The notes under the pieces were generated by a model, which searched no databases, was not told where the DNA came from, and saw only the letters and a list, made by a program, of their open reading frames with translations. Positions 25,312 to 33,279 of a DNA stretch of 58,954 nt are shown here, one piece after another (the stretch's first letter is position 1; each line of letters opens with the position of its first letter). This DNA comes from Acidimicrobiia bacterium. GTDB lineage: Bacteria > Actinomycetota > Acidimicrobiia > IMCC26256 > PALSA-555. The stretch is from contig DASZJD010000066.1 of the NCBI GenBank assembly GCA_035948415.1, positions 1-58,954 of the forward strand, written 5' to 3'. The translations under genes and the position numbers were made by a program.

Positions 25312-25773
25312 GTGCCGACCGTTCGCTTCAACCACATGGAGCTCACGTTCCCGCCCGGCACGCTCGACGAGGCCTTCCGCCGCGACGTCGCCGCCTGCTA
25401 CGGCGAGCTGTTCGGCTGGGAGAGCTCGGACGTCGACATCGTGGGCCAGTCCTGCCAGTTCCTGCGGGTCGACGACGGACAGTTTCTGCTCCTCGCCGAG
25501 TACGAGCGGCCGATGCAGTCGCTCGGCTACGACCACCTCGGGCTCCTCTGCGACAGCCGCGCTGAGGTCGACGAGGTCTTGGCGCGCGCCACGGCCTACC
25601 GGGACCGCGACGACCGCCTGCGGATCAAGGAGTACGAGGACCTCAAGACCGGGAACGTGACCGTGCACGCGTTCTACGTGAAGTACCTCCTGCCGATCTG
25701 GTTCGACGTGCAGTGCATGGAGTGGCAGCCCGGCACGGCACCCGCGCACCACTGGCAGTACGCGCCGGCGTGA
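25312..25773 (+). CDS. VOC-superfamily-like protein
   Basis: A 153-residue protein. The opening VRFNHMELTFPPGTLDEAF, the helix YGELFGW, and the later LGYDHLGLLCDSRAEVDEVLARA match the beta-alpha-beta-beta-beta halves of VOC (glyoxalase/bleomycin resistance) proteins, with candidate metal ligands His6 and a mid-chain His (YDHLG). A Trp-rich C-terminus (IWFDVQCMEWQPGTAP) is unusual. VOC proteins include dioxygenases, isomerases and binding proteins; the reaction here is unknown. The stop overlaps the P450 start (GTGA), indicating that the two proteins are made together. Confidence 0.65.
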   Translation: MPTVRFNHMELTFPPGTLDEAFRRDVAACYGELFGWESSDVDIVGQSCQFLRVDDGQFLLLAEYERPMQSLGYDHLGLLCDSRAEVDEVLARATAYRDRDDRLRIKEYEDLKTGNVTVHAFYVKYLLPIWFDVQCMEWQPGTAPAHHWQYAPA

Positions 25774-26972
25774 GCGTCGCGGTGGAGTTCAACCCGTTCT
25801 CGCCCGACTTCTTCGACGACCCGTACGACACCTACCGGTGGATGCGCGACGAGGCCCCAGCGTACGAGAACGAGCGCTTCGGGTTCTGGGCGCTGTCCCG
25901 CTACGAGGACGTCGTCGCCGCGCACCGGGACTGGCAGACCTTCAGCAGCGCCCACGGCGTGACCATCGACCAGCTCCGTGATCCCGAATCCCCGGTGCCG
26001 GGGACGAGCCTCATCATGATGGACCCGCCCGAGCACGAGCGGATGCGCAAGCTCGTCAGCCGGGTGTTCACCCCGCGCGCGGTCGAGGGACTCGAGCCGC
26101 TGGTGTGGGACGTCGTGCGCTCGCACCTCGACCCGCTCCGGGACCGGGCCACCTTCGACCTCGTCGCCGAGTTCTCGGCCCCGTTCCCCGTCGAGGTGAT
26201 CTCGAGCATGCTCGGGGTGCCGCCCGCCGACCGCCAGCAGATCCGGCACTGGACCGACCAGCTGCTGCACCGAGAGCCGAACGACCCGCAGCCGACGCAG
26301 GAGGGCATCGAGGCCGCGCTCTACCAGGTCGCCTACTTCATGGACCTCATCGCCGAGAAGCGCCGGCGTCCGGGCGACGACATGATCACCCGCCTCCTCG
26401 AGGCCGAGGTCGCCGACGACGACGGCGAGCGGCACCACCTGACCGACGAGGAGATCGCCGGGTTCGCGTTGCTGCTCGCCGCGGCCGGGAGCGAGACGGT
26501 CACGAAACTGGTCGGCAACGGTGCCGTGCTCTTCGCCCGCAACCCCGACCAGTGGCGCCGGCTGCTCGAGGACCGGTCCGCGAGCCCCGCCGCGGTCGAG
26601 GAGGTCCTCCGCTACTGGGCCCCGTCGCAGTACCAGGGCCGGTTCTCGCACGCCCCGTCGACGTGGCACGGGGTCACGATCCCCGCCGGCGCGCCGGTCC
26701 TCCTCATCACCGGCGCCGCCAACCGCGACGAGCGCGCCTACGAGGACCCCGACCGCTTCGACGTCGACCGCCCGGCGCGCCTGCCGGTCGGGCTCGGCCA
26801 CGGCATCCACGCCTGCCTCGGAGCCGCCCTGGCCCGGCTCGAGAGCCGCGTCGCCTTCGAGGCCATCGCCGAGCGGTGGCCGCGCTACGCCGTGGAGGAA
26901 TCGGGCCTGCGCCGGGTGCACATGTCGAACGTGGCCGGCTTCTCCAACGTGCCCGTCCTCGCCGCCGCCTGA
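25770..26972 (+). CDS. Cytochrome P450
   Basis: A 400-residue P450 beginning with the usual VEFNPFSPDFFDDPYDTYRW. I-helix AAAGSETVTK, K-helix ExxR EEVLRYW, heme loop GLGHGIHACLGAALAR with Cys349. The first residue of the heme loop is Leu instead of the common Phe, seen in a minority of P450s. It is coupled to the VOC protein gene by a GTGA overlap. About 80 bases separate it from the next gene, and this gap holds an AT-rich palindrome, so the following operon may be independently controlled. Substrate unknown. Confidence 0.93.
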   Translation: MSVAVEFNPFSPDFFDDPYDTYRWMRDEAPAYENERFGFWALSRYEDVVAAHRDWQTFSSAHGVTIDQLRDPESPVPGTSLIMMDPPEHERMRKLVSRVFTPRAVEGLEPLVWDVVRSHLDPLRDRATFDLVAEFSAPFPVEVISSMLGVPPADRQQIRHWTDQLLHREPNDPQPTQEGIEAALYQVAYFMDLIAEKRRRPGDDMITRLLEAEVADDDGERHHLTDEEIAGFALLLAAAGSETVTKLVGNGAVLFARNPDQWRRLLEDRSASPAAVEEVLRYWAPSQYQGRFSHAPSTWHGVTIPAGAPVLLITGAANRDERAYEDPDRFDVDRPARLPVGLGHGIHACLGAALARLESRVAFEAIAERWPRYAVEESGLRRVHMSNVAGFSNVPVLAAA

Positions 26973-26987
26973 GGCCCGCCCGGATTC

Positions 26988-27002
26988 CGTATATGATATA
27001 CG
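26988..27002. promoter_or_regulatory. AT-rich perfect palindrome, candidate operator/promoter
   Basis: CGTATAT-G-ATATACG is a perfect 7-1-7 inverted repeat in a region of very high G+C, 50 bases before ATG 27053. It contains TATGAT (26992-26997), a possible -10. The symmetry suits a TetR-type repressor. No adjacent regulator gene is seen. Confidence 0.55.
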
Positions 27003-27052
27003 AACCCGGCACGGGGGACCCGAGCCGGGGCCGCGCAGGGGAGGGCGCCCGC

Positions 27053-28318
27053 ATGACCGTCGCGCCTGCACTCGACGAGCTCCCTCGGGCCCAGCTGGTC
27101 TCGGTCGTGCTCGAGTGGATGCTGTCCGGGATGATCGTGACGCGGGCGATGCTCCCGCAGGTGGTGATGCGCGGCGGCGACCTCGACCTCATGAACCAGG
27201 TCGCGATCGACGAGTGGATGGGCGCCAGCCCGGTCTACACGCGCCGGATGCGACAGCTGATGGGCATCGAGGGCGACGACGTCGCCGCCATCATGAAGGC
27301 GCTCCAGCTCGACGTCGGCTTCGTGCACCAGTACATGGACGTCGGCTACCGGCAGGTCGACGAGCAGCACGCGGAGTTCTGGCTCGCCCACTGCGGCGCG
27401 CTCATGGACACCGAGCCGCACGGCGAGGAGCGCGTCGTCGGGATGTGCCACACCATCGAGGACCCCACCTTCGACGCCACCGCCCTCGCCACCAACCCGC
27501 GGGCGCGCATCCGCCCGATCCACCGGCCGCCGCGCGTGCCCGCCGACCGGCACCCGCACTGCCACTGGACGATCACGATCGACCCCGCCGCCGAGCCGGT
27601 CGGGTCGGTGCCGCTCACCGACGCTGTCTCGACGCTCCCGCTGGCGCGGATCCCGAACCCTCGCCCCCCCGACCGCGAGCCGGGCGGTCGGCGCGACTAC
27701 GCGGGCCCGTTCGACCCGGACTTCGAGCTGTCCGACCTGTCGGACGGAGCCCTCGTCGGCGTGGCCCGCGAGTTCCAGGTGCAGGCCCACCTGCTGATGT
27801 GCGCGAGCGAGCTGGCGCTGCGCGACCGGTTCGGGGCCGACGCGGCACGGGAGATCCTCGCCGACGCCTGGGCCGGCGCGGGCTGGATCGCCAGCGAGCG
27901 CCTGGGCCGCGCCCTGCCGGCGACCGGGTCGAGCGCGGACGTGGCGCGCGTCCTGGCCCTGCAGCCCATGCTCCCGCCCGGGTTCGACACCACGATCGAG
28001 GAGCTGGAGCCCGGCCGCGTGCGCGTCGAGCTGCGCCCTTGCACCGACGGGATCCTCGACCCCGACCACCCCGGCTGGTGCGGGCTGCTCGCCCGCGGCG
28101 AGACGCGCGGCGTCGCGGCGATGGCGCACGCGGTCGACCGGCGGGCCCGCGTCGCCGAGCGCGCCGTTCACGACGGCACGCTGCGGATCGACGTCGTCGT
28201 CGACGAGGACGCGGCTCCGGTCCCCGAGCCCGACGCCGCCGCCCTCGTCCGCATCGGCATGGTCAGCGTCTGGGACTTCGACACCGCCGATCGTGTTGCC
28301 GCCCCCCGCCGTCGCTGA
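27053..28318 (+). CDS. Conserved-looking protein of unknown function heading the acyl-CoA operon
   Basis: A 421-residue soluble protein I do not recognise. The N-terminal third is helical and Met-rich (VVLEWMLSGMIVTRAMLPQV). A central segment has FWLAHCGALMDTEPHGEERV, MCHTIEDPTFD and the His/Cys-rich HPHCHWTITIDP. The C-terminal half begins with a second helical stretch (FQVQAHLLMCASELALRDRF) and ends in alternating strands containing TDGILDPDHPGWCGLL. The spaced His and Cys residues could bind a metal or cofactor. ATG at 27053 has GGGGAGGG upstream. It follows the AT-rich palindrome and precedes a hydratase gene by 45 bases, so a role in the same pathway is likely. Confidence 0.6.
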   Translation: MTVAPALDELPRAQLVSVVLEWMLSGMIVTRAMLPQVVMRGGDLDLMNQVAIDEWMGASPVYTRRMRQLMGIEGDDVAAIMKALQLDVGFVHQYMDVGYRQVDEQHAEFWLAHCGALMDTEPHGEERVVGMCHTIEDPTFDATALATNPRARIRPIHRPPRVPADRHPHCHWTITIDPAAEPVGSVPLTDAVSTLPLARIPNPRPPDREPGGRRDYAGPFDPDFELSDLSDGALVGVAREFQVQAHLLMCASELALRDRFGADAAREILADAWAGAGWIASERLGRALPATGSSADVARVLALQPMLPPGFDTTIEELEPGRVRVELRPCTDGILDPDHPGWCGLLARGETRGVAAMAHAVDRRARVAERAVHDGTLRIDVVVDEDAAPVPEPDAAALVRIGMVSVWDFDTADRVAAPRRR

Positions 28319-28351
28319 CCGTCGCCCGGGCCGAGGCCGGCCGGGCCGTGC

Positions 28352-28357
28352 GACACT
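28352..28357 (+). promoter_or_regulatory. Candidate -10 element (GACACT) for the MaoC-type gene
   Basis: GACACT is followed by six bases and GTG 28364, so the enzyme genes may also have their own leaderless start inside the operon. Confidence 0.4.
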
Positions 28358-28363
28358 GCGAAC

Positions 28364-29617
28364 GTGAGCGACGCCGGCCGCATCACCGACGAGGGCGTCG
28401 CGCGCCTGCGGGCCCGGATCGGCGTGCCCGAGCCCCACCCGCAGCCGCCGCACTACCGCGGCCCCGGCGGCGACGCCTTCCGCCACGTGGCCGAGTGCTA
28501 CGGCGACGACAACCCGCTCTGGTCCGAGCCCGACTACGCCGCCGCGACCCGGTGGGGCGGCCTGATCGCGCCGCCGGCGCTGGTCGGCGGCGACACCCTG
28601 ATCGGCGAGGACGAGGTCGCCGAGGTCGCGCCCGAGCAGCGCGAGCTGATGCGCGGCGACCCGCTGCGGGGGGTGCACGCCTACTACGCCGCGAGCGCCC
28701 ACGAGTGGTGGGCGCCGCTGCGGCCCGGGCGACCGACCTGGCGACGGAACGCCCTCGTCGGCGTGCTCGACAAGCCGAGCGACTTCGCGGGCCGGGCCGT
28801 CCACGAGTGGACGGCCCAGGTGTTCCGCGACCCGGACGACCTCCTCGCCGCGCAGCTGCGGCTGATGGTGCGGACCGAGCGCGGCGAGGCCCGCGAGCGG
28901 AGCCGGGAGGAGGAGCTCGCCCCGACCGAGCCGTACACCGACGAGCAGCTCGAGGCGATCGACGCCCAGTACGCGCGCGAGCGCCGCCGGGGCTCCGAGC
29001 CGCGCTGGTGGGAGGACGTCGCGGAGGGCGACGAGCTGGACCCGCTCGTCAAGGGCCCCCTGACCGTGACCGACATGATCTGCTGGCACGTCGGGATGGG
29101 GATGGGCCTCTACGGCGTCCGCCCGCTCCGGCTCGGCGCCGCCAACCGCGCCCGCATCCCCCGCTTCTACCGTCGAGACGACCTGAACATCCCCGACGTC
29201 ATGCAGCGGGTCCACTGGGATCCGGCCTTCGCCCGCGCCGCCGGCAACCCGACCACCTTCGACTACGGCCGCATGCGCGAGACCTGGCTCATCCACCTCT
29301 GCACCGACTGGATGGGCGACGACGCCTGGCTCTGGACGCTCGACTGCGAGTTCCGCCGGTTCAACTACGTCGGGGACACCCACTGGATGCGGGGCGAGGT
29401 CCAGCGCAAGTACTGCGCCGACGGTCGCCCAGCGGTCGACGTGACGCTGCGGGGCGAGAACCAGCGGGGCGAGGTGACGACGCCCGGCCGCGCCACGATC
29501 CTGCTGCCGAGCCGGGAGCACGGGCCGGTCCGGCTCCCCGTGCCGGCTGGGGACGCCCGAGACCTCCAGGGCGCGCTCGACGCCATCAGCGCCCGGTTCG
29601 CGGCGGACCGGACGTGA
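28364..29617 (+). CDS. MaoC/FAS1-type acyl dehydratase (double hotdog)
   Basis: A 417-residue protein with two hotdog domains. The N-terminal one (about 1-180) is FAS1-like: YRGPGGDAFRHVAECYGDDN, then PLWSEPDYAAATRWGGLIAPP. The C-terminal one (about 210-400) starts WWEDVAEGDELDPLVKGPLT and includes MQRVHWDPAFA and VNYVGDTHW-like strands. Such enzymes hydrate enoyl-CoA or act on related thioesters. In the N-terminal domain the NPLH catalytic-type motif reads NPLW, so the usual His is absent there. The stop overlaps the crotonase start as GTGA. It is part of a coupled run to 34712. Confidence 0.8.
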   Translation: MSDAGRITDEGVARLRARIGVPEPHPQPPHYRGPGGDAFRHVAECYGDDNPLWSEPDYAAATRWGGLIAPPALVGGDTLIGEDEVAEVAPEQRELMRGDPLRGVHAYYAASAHEWWAPLRPGRPTWRRNALVGVLDKPSDFAGRAVHEWTAQVFRDPDDLLAAQLRLMVRTERGEARERSREEELAPTEPYTDEQLEAIDAQYARERRRGSEPRWWEDVAEGDELDPLVKGPLTVTDMICWHVGMGMGLYGVRPLRLGAANRARIPRFYRRDDLNIPDVMQRVHWDPAFARAAGNPTTFDYGRMRETWLIHLCTDWMGDDAWLWTLDCEFRRFNYVGDTHWMRGEVQRKYCADGRPAVDVTLRGENQRGEVTTPGRATILLPSREHGPVRLPVPAGDARDLQGALDAISARFAADRT

Positions 29618-30411
29618 CCGACGCCGCCCTCGACGTCCGGCACGACGGCGCCGCGCTCCGTCTCACCCTCGACCGCGCCGAGCGGCGCAACGCCCTCGAC
29701 GACGCGACGACCGCGGCGCTGATCGCCGAGCTCGAGCGCGCCAACCAGGACGAGGCCGTGCGGGTCGTCGTGCTGACCGGACGCGGCGACGACTTCTGCG
29801 CCGGCTTCGACCTCGGCACCCGGGCCGCCGACGGGCAGGCGCGGCCGCGGGTCGGGAGCATCCAGCGACGGGTCCCGGCCCGGGCCCACCGGCTCGTCGC
29901 GCTCCTGTGCTCGATCCAGGTGCCGGTCGTCGCCGCGGTGCGCGGGTGGGCGGCCGGCATCGGCCTCCACCTGGCGCTCGCCGCCGACTTCTGCGTCGCC
30001 GCGCGCGACGCCCACCTCTGGGAGCCGTTCAGCGCCCGCGGCTTCACGCCCGACAGCGGCGGCACCTGGCTCCTCCCCCGCCTGGTCGGCGTGGCGCGGG
30101 CGAAGGAGCTGCTGCTGCTCGGCCGGGAGCTGTCCGGCACCGAGGCCGCCGCCTGGGGCCTCATCCACACCGCCGTCGACGCCGCCGACGTCGAGGCGAC
30201 GGCCGACGAGCTGGCGGGTCGCCTGGCCGCGGGCCCGACCGTGGCCCTCGGCCTCACCCGGTGGCTCGTCCACGCCGGGAGCGGCCTCGACCTCGAGCGG
30301 CACCTGGCCAACGAGGCGCTGGCGCTCGAGCTGTCCTCGCGCACGGCCGACTTCCGCGAGGGCCTCGCGGCGCTGCGGGAGCGGCGGGACGCCCGCTTCG
30401 AGGGCCGATGA
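29614..30411 (+). CDS. Crotonase-family enoyl-CoA hydratase/isomerase (PaaG-like)
   Basis: A 265-residue crotonase. The oxyanion-hole segments CAGFDLG (residues 62-68) and WAAGIGLHLALA are present. The Glu found in classical hydratases at the GGGCE position is His119 here, and the second Glu is missing, but Asp147 in FTPDSGGTWLLPRL matches the isomerase-type acid of PaaG and dienoyl-CoA isomerases. It may therefore shift a double bond or open an epoxide rather than hydrate. The start GTG overlaps the MaoC-type stop, and its stop overlaps the acyl-CoA dehydrogenase ATG (ATGA). Confidence 0.85.
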   Translation: MTDAALDVRHDGAALRLTLDRAERRNALDDATTAALIAELERANQDEAVRVVVLTGRGDDFCAGFDLGTRAADGQARPRVGSIQRRVPARAHRLVALLCSIQVPVVAAVRGWAAGIGLHLALAADFCVAARDAHLWEPFSARGFTPDSGGTWLLPRLVGVARAKELLLLGRELSGTEAAAWGLIHTAVDAADVEATADELAGRLAAGPTVALGLTRWLVHAGSGLDLERHLANEALALELSSRTADFREGLAALRERRDARFEGR

Positions 30412-31661
30412 GCGCGCGCCCCGCTGTCGACGCCGACACCGGCGAGGCCGACGCGGTCGCCGCGACCGCGGCCTGGGTCGAGCAGCACGTCCCGGCGTCG
30501 TGGCGCGCCGCCGCCGCCGGTGGTCGCGACGCCATTCGGGCCGTGCGCAGCCGCGACGACTACGAGGCCTGGTACCCGGTGTTCGGCGCCTCCGGCCTCG
30601 TAGCGCCGACGTGGCCGCCGGCCTACGGGGGCCTCGGCGTGTCGGCCGCGGTCGCCCGCGCGCTCGAGGCGGTGCTCGCCCCGTACCACCTCGGCCGGCT
30701 GAACCCGCTCGGCCTGAACCTCTGCGCGCCCGCGCTCCTCGCGCACGGCACCGAGGCGCAGCGACGACGGTTCCTGCCGCCGATCGTGCGGAACGAGGAG
30801 CGGTGGTGCCAGCTGTTCAGCGAGCCGGGCGCGGGCTCGGACCTGGCGTCGCTCGCCAGCCGGGCCGAGCGGGACGGCGACGAGTGGGTCGTCACGGGCC
30901 AGAAGGTGTGGACGACCTGGGCCCATCGCTCCGACTTCGCGGTGCTGCTTGCCCGCACCGACCCCGACGTCCCGAAGCGGCGCGGCATCACCTACTTCCT
31001 GTTGGCGCTGCAGCAGCCCGGCGTGGACGTCCGGCCTCTGCGTCACCTCACCGGGGAGGTCGACTTCAACGCCGTGTTCCTCGACCGGGCCCGCGTTCCC
31101 GACGACCAGCGGGTCGGCGCCGTCGGCGACGGCTGGCGGGTGGCCAACGCCACCCTGGCGTCGGAGCGCCAGATGGTCGCCGGGGCGGGGTCCGGCGGCG
31201 TGGACCGCATCGGTGGGTCCGGCGTCGAGCACGTGCTGGCGCTGGCGCAGCGCCGCGGGCTCGGAGCCGAGCCGCGCGCCCGGCAGCGCCTCGCCGGGTG
31301 TTACGCCGAGGAGCGCGTCCGCGCCTGGACGAACGCGCGCGCCCGCGCCGGTCGCTCGGCCCGCCGCCCTCCCGGCCCGGAGAGCAGCATCGGCAAGGTC
31401 CACTCGGGGGAGGTCAACCAGCGGCTCCAGCTGCTGGCGACCGACCTGCTCGGCGCCGACGCGACGGGTTGGACGACGAGCGCGCGCGCCGAGCCGACGA
31501 TGCCCCACGAGGTCCACGGCATGCTGCGCAGCCGGGCCAACACCATCGAGGGCGGCACGAGCGAGGTGAACCGCACCATCGTCGGCGAGCGCGTGCTCGG
31601 GCTCCCCCGGGAGCCCGACCCGTGGCACGACGTCCCCTGGCGAGAGGTCCCCCGCTCGTGA
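30408..31661 (+). CDS. Acyl-CoA dehydrogenase
   Basis: A 417-residue flavoenzyme. Characteristic segments are LVAPTWPPAYGGLGVS (about 65), QLFSEPGAGSDLASLA (about 140-155), TGQKVWTTWAHRSDF, and NTIEGGTSEVNRTIVGERVL near the C-terminus, where the glutamate of TIEGGT or nearby takes the role of catalytic base or of the substrate loop. It would desaturate the pathway acyl-CoA. The pattern resembles FadE proteins of actinobacterial steroid degradation, some of which pair as heteromers; no partner is adjacent. Overlaps both neighbours by four bases. Confidence 0.9.
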   Translation: MSARPAVDADTGEADAVAATAAWVEQHVPASWRAAAAGGRDAIRAVRSRDDYEAWYPVFGASGLVAPTWPPAYGGLGVSAAVARALEAVLAPYHLGRLNPLGLNLCAPALLAHGTEAQRRRFLPPIVRNEERWCQLFSEPGAGSDLASLASRAERDGDEWVVTGQKVWTTWAHRSDFAVLLARTDPDVPKRRGITYFLLALQQPGVDVRPLRHLTGEVDFNAVFLDRARVPDDQRVGAVGDGWRVANATLASERQMVAGAGSGGVDRIGGSGVEHVLALAQRRGLGAEPRARQRLAGCYAEERVRAWTNARARAGRSARRPPGPESSIGKVHSGEVNQRLQLLATDLLGADATGWTTSARAEPTMPHEVHGMLRSRANTIEGGTSEVNRTIVGERVLGLPREPDPWHDVPWREVPRS

Positions 31662-32461
31662 CCACGCCCTACACCCGCCTCGAGGTGTCCCGACGGGGCC
31701 CCGTCGGGTGGCTGGTGTTCGACCGTCCCGAGGCCGGGAACGCCCTCGACGCGGCCATGTTCGACGAGCTGGAGCGGGCCTGGCTCGAGCTGGACGCCGA
31801 CCCCACGGTCCGGGTGATCGTGAATACCGGCGCCGGCTCGGCGTTCCAGACCGGCGTGGACCTCGGCGCGCTCCGCGACGACCCGGACGGGCTGCGGGCG
31901 CACGCCCGGCGGACCCGCGACGCCGAGCTGCGGTTCACGGCCTGGCACCTCGGGATCGCCAAGCCGGTCATCGCCGCCGTGAACGGGGTGTGCGCGGGCG
32001 GCGGCCTGCACTTCGTCGCCGACGCCGACGTCGTGATCGCGGCGTCCGACGCCACCTTCGTCGACCCGCACGTGTCGGTCGGCCAGGTCGTCGCGTACGA
32101 GGGCATCGCCCTCGCCCGCAAGTCGCCGATGGAGGCGATCCTCCGGCTGGCGCTGGTCGGCCGCTACGAGCGGCTGACGGCGCGGCGCGCCTACCAGCTC
32201 GGCGTCATCAGCCAGGTCGTCGACCCACCGACGGCGCTGCGCGACGAGGCCCAGGCCCTCGCCGAGACCATCGCCCGCAACTCCCCCGCGGCCATGGCCG
32301 CCACCAAGCGCGCCCTCTGGGGCGCGCTCGAGGCCGGCCTCACCGACGCCAGCCGCGCCGGCGCCCGCGAGCTCGTCTCGCTCTGGGGCCACCCCGACCA
32401 GGACGAGGGACCCCGCGCCTTCGCCGAGCGGCGCGAGGCCGAGTGGGTCGTGGCGCCGTGA
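31658..32461 (+). CDS. Atypical crotonase with His replacing both catalytic Glu (paralogue 1)
   Basis: A 267-residue crotonase with the fold signature GSAFQTGVDLG (residues 60-70) for the oxyanion hole. Where classical hydratases have GGGCE and FGxPE, this protein has AGGGLH (His118) and FVDPHVSVGQV (Asp136, His138), followed by Glu148. His residues in these positions recall crotonase-fold C-C hydrolases such as 6-oxocamphor hydrolase, so ring opening by retro-Claisen cleavage is a candidate activity (inference). It lies in tandem with paralogue 2, and 231 bases of their 3' parts are almost identical. GTGA overlaps on both sides. Confidence 0.82.
   Translation: MTTPYTRLEVSRRGPVGWLVFDRPEAGNALDAAMFDELERAWLELDADPTVRVIVNTGAGSAFQTGVDLGALRDDPDGLRAHARRTRDAELRFTAWHLGIAKPVIAAVNGVCAGGGLHFVADADVVIAASDATFVDPHVSVGQVVAYEGIALARKSPMEAILRLALVGRYERLTARRAYQLGVISQVVDPPTALRDEAQALAETIARNSPAAMAATKRALWGALEAGLTDASRAGARELVSLWGHPDQDEGPRAFAERREAEWVVAP
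32207..32437. repeat. Near-identical 231-base segment, copy 1
   Basis: Differs from 33001-33231 at only 6 of 231 positions (hand alignment), although the 5' parts of the two crotonase genes are clearly diverged. The sharp switch points to gene conversion. Confidence 0.85.
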
Positions 32462-33279
32462 CCTACGAGCACCTCCTCGTCGAGCGCCACGGTCCGGTCG
32501 GCTGGCTCATCAACAACCGGCCCGACCAGCTGAACGCGATGAACGCCCGCATGCGCGACGAGTTCGCCGACGCCTGGGTCGAGCTCGACTCCGACCCGGC
32601 GGTCCGGGTCATCGTCCACACCGGCGAGGGGCGCGCCTTCCAGACCGGGGTCGACGTCAGCGAGATCGCGACCGACGGCGTCGGCATGCAGCGCTACCGG
32701 CAGTCGGTGGAGGACTTCGACCTGCACTTCACGGCGTGGCACCAGCGGGTGTGGAAGCCGGTCATCACCGCGGTGAACGGGATCTGCTGCGGCGGCGGCT
32801 TCCACTGGATCGCCGACGCCGACATCGTCATCGCGGCGTCGGACGCGGTGTTCTTCGACCCGCACGTCTCGGTCGGCCAGGTCGTGGCGCTCGAGGCGAT
32901 CGGCCTGATCCGCAAGATGCCGGTCGAGCCGGTCATGCGCATGGCGCTGGTCGGGCGGCACGAGCGCGTCAGCGCCGTGCGGGCGTACGAGCTCGGCATG
33001 ATCAGCCAGGTCGTCGACCCGCCGGCGGCGCTGCGCGACGAGGCCCAGGCCCTCGCCGAGACCATCGCCCGCAACTCCCCCGCGGCGATGGCCGCCACCA
33101 AGCGCGCCCTGTGGGGCGCGCTCGAGGCCGGGCTCACCGACGCCAGCCGCGCCGGCGCCCGCGAGCTCGTCTCGCTCTGGGGCCACCCCGACCAGGAAGA
33201 GGGACCCCGCGCCTTCGCCGAGCGGCGCGAGCCGCGGTGGGCCGAGCCCGTCGGCCGCGACGCCGGTCCCGGCCGGTGA
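32458..33279 (+). CDS. Atypical crotonase with His replacing both catalytic Glu (paralogue 2)
   Basis: A 273-residue tandem paralogue of the preceding gene. It has FQTGVDVSEI at the oxyanion hole, CCGGGFHW (His116) and FFDPHVSVGQV (Asp134, His136), then Glu146, so the unusual His pair is conserved while much of the N-terminal half differs. Residues from about 182 to 258 are nearly the same as in paralogue 1 because of a shared 231-base block. A heteromer of the two proteins, or two successive steps on related substrates, is possible. GTGA overlaps link it to its neighbours on both sides. Confidence 0.82.
   Translation: MTYEHLLVERHGPVGWLINNRPDQLNAMNARMRDEFADAWVELDSDPAVRVIVHTGEGRAFQTGVDVSEIATDGVGMQRYRQSVEDFDLHFTAWHQRVWKPVITAVNGICCGGGFHWIADADIVIAASDAVFFDPHVSVGQVVALEAIGLIRKMPVEPVMRMALVGRHERVSAVRAYELGMISQVVDPPAALRDEAQALAETIARNSPAAMAATKRALWGALEAGLTDASRAGARELVSLWGHPDQEEGPRAFAERREPRWAEPVGRDAGPGR
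33001..33231. repeat. Near-identical 231-base segment, copy 2
   Basis: Partner of 32207-32437; four of the six differences are synonymous or conservative third-position changes. Encodes the shared C-terminal helices of the two crotonases. Confidence 0.85.

Noticed and set aside
26988-27002. KstR-type steroid operator
   Set aside because: The KstR consensus has AAC and GTT half-sites, which are absent; the palindrome is built of alternating A and T.
26521-30411. A 1296-codon open frame on the plus strand
   Set aside because: Most of it is an Arg/Pro-rich shadow of the P450, unknown-protein and MaoC-type genes in another frame; only its 3' part (from 29614) is the real crotonase.
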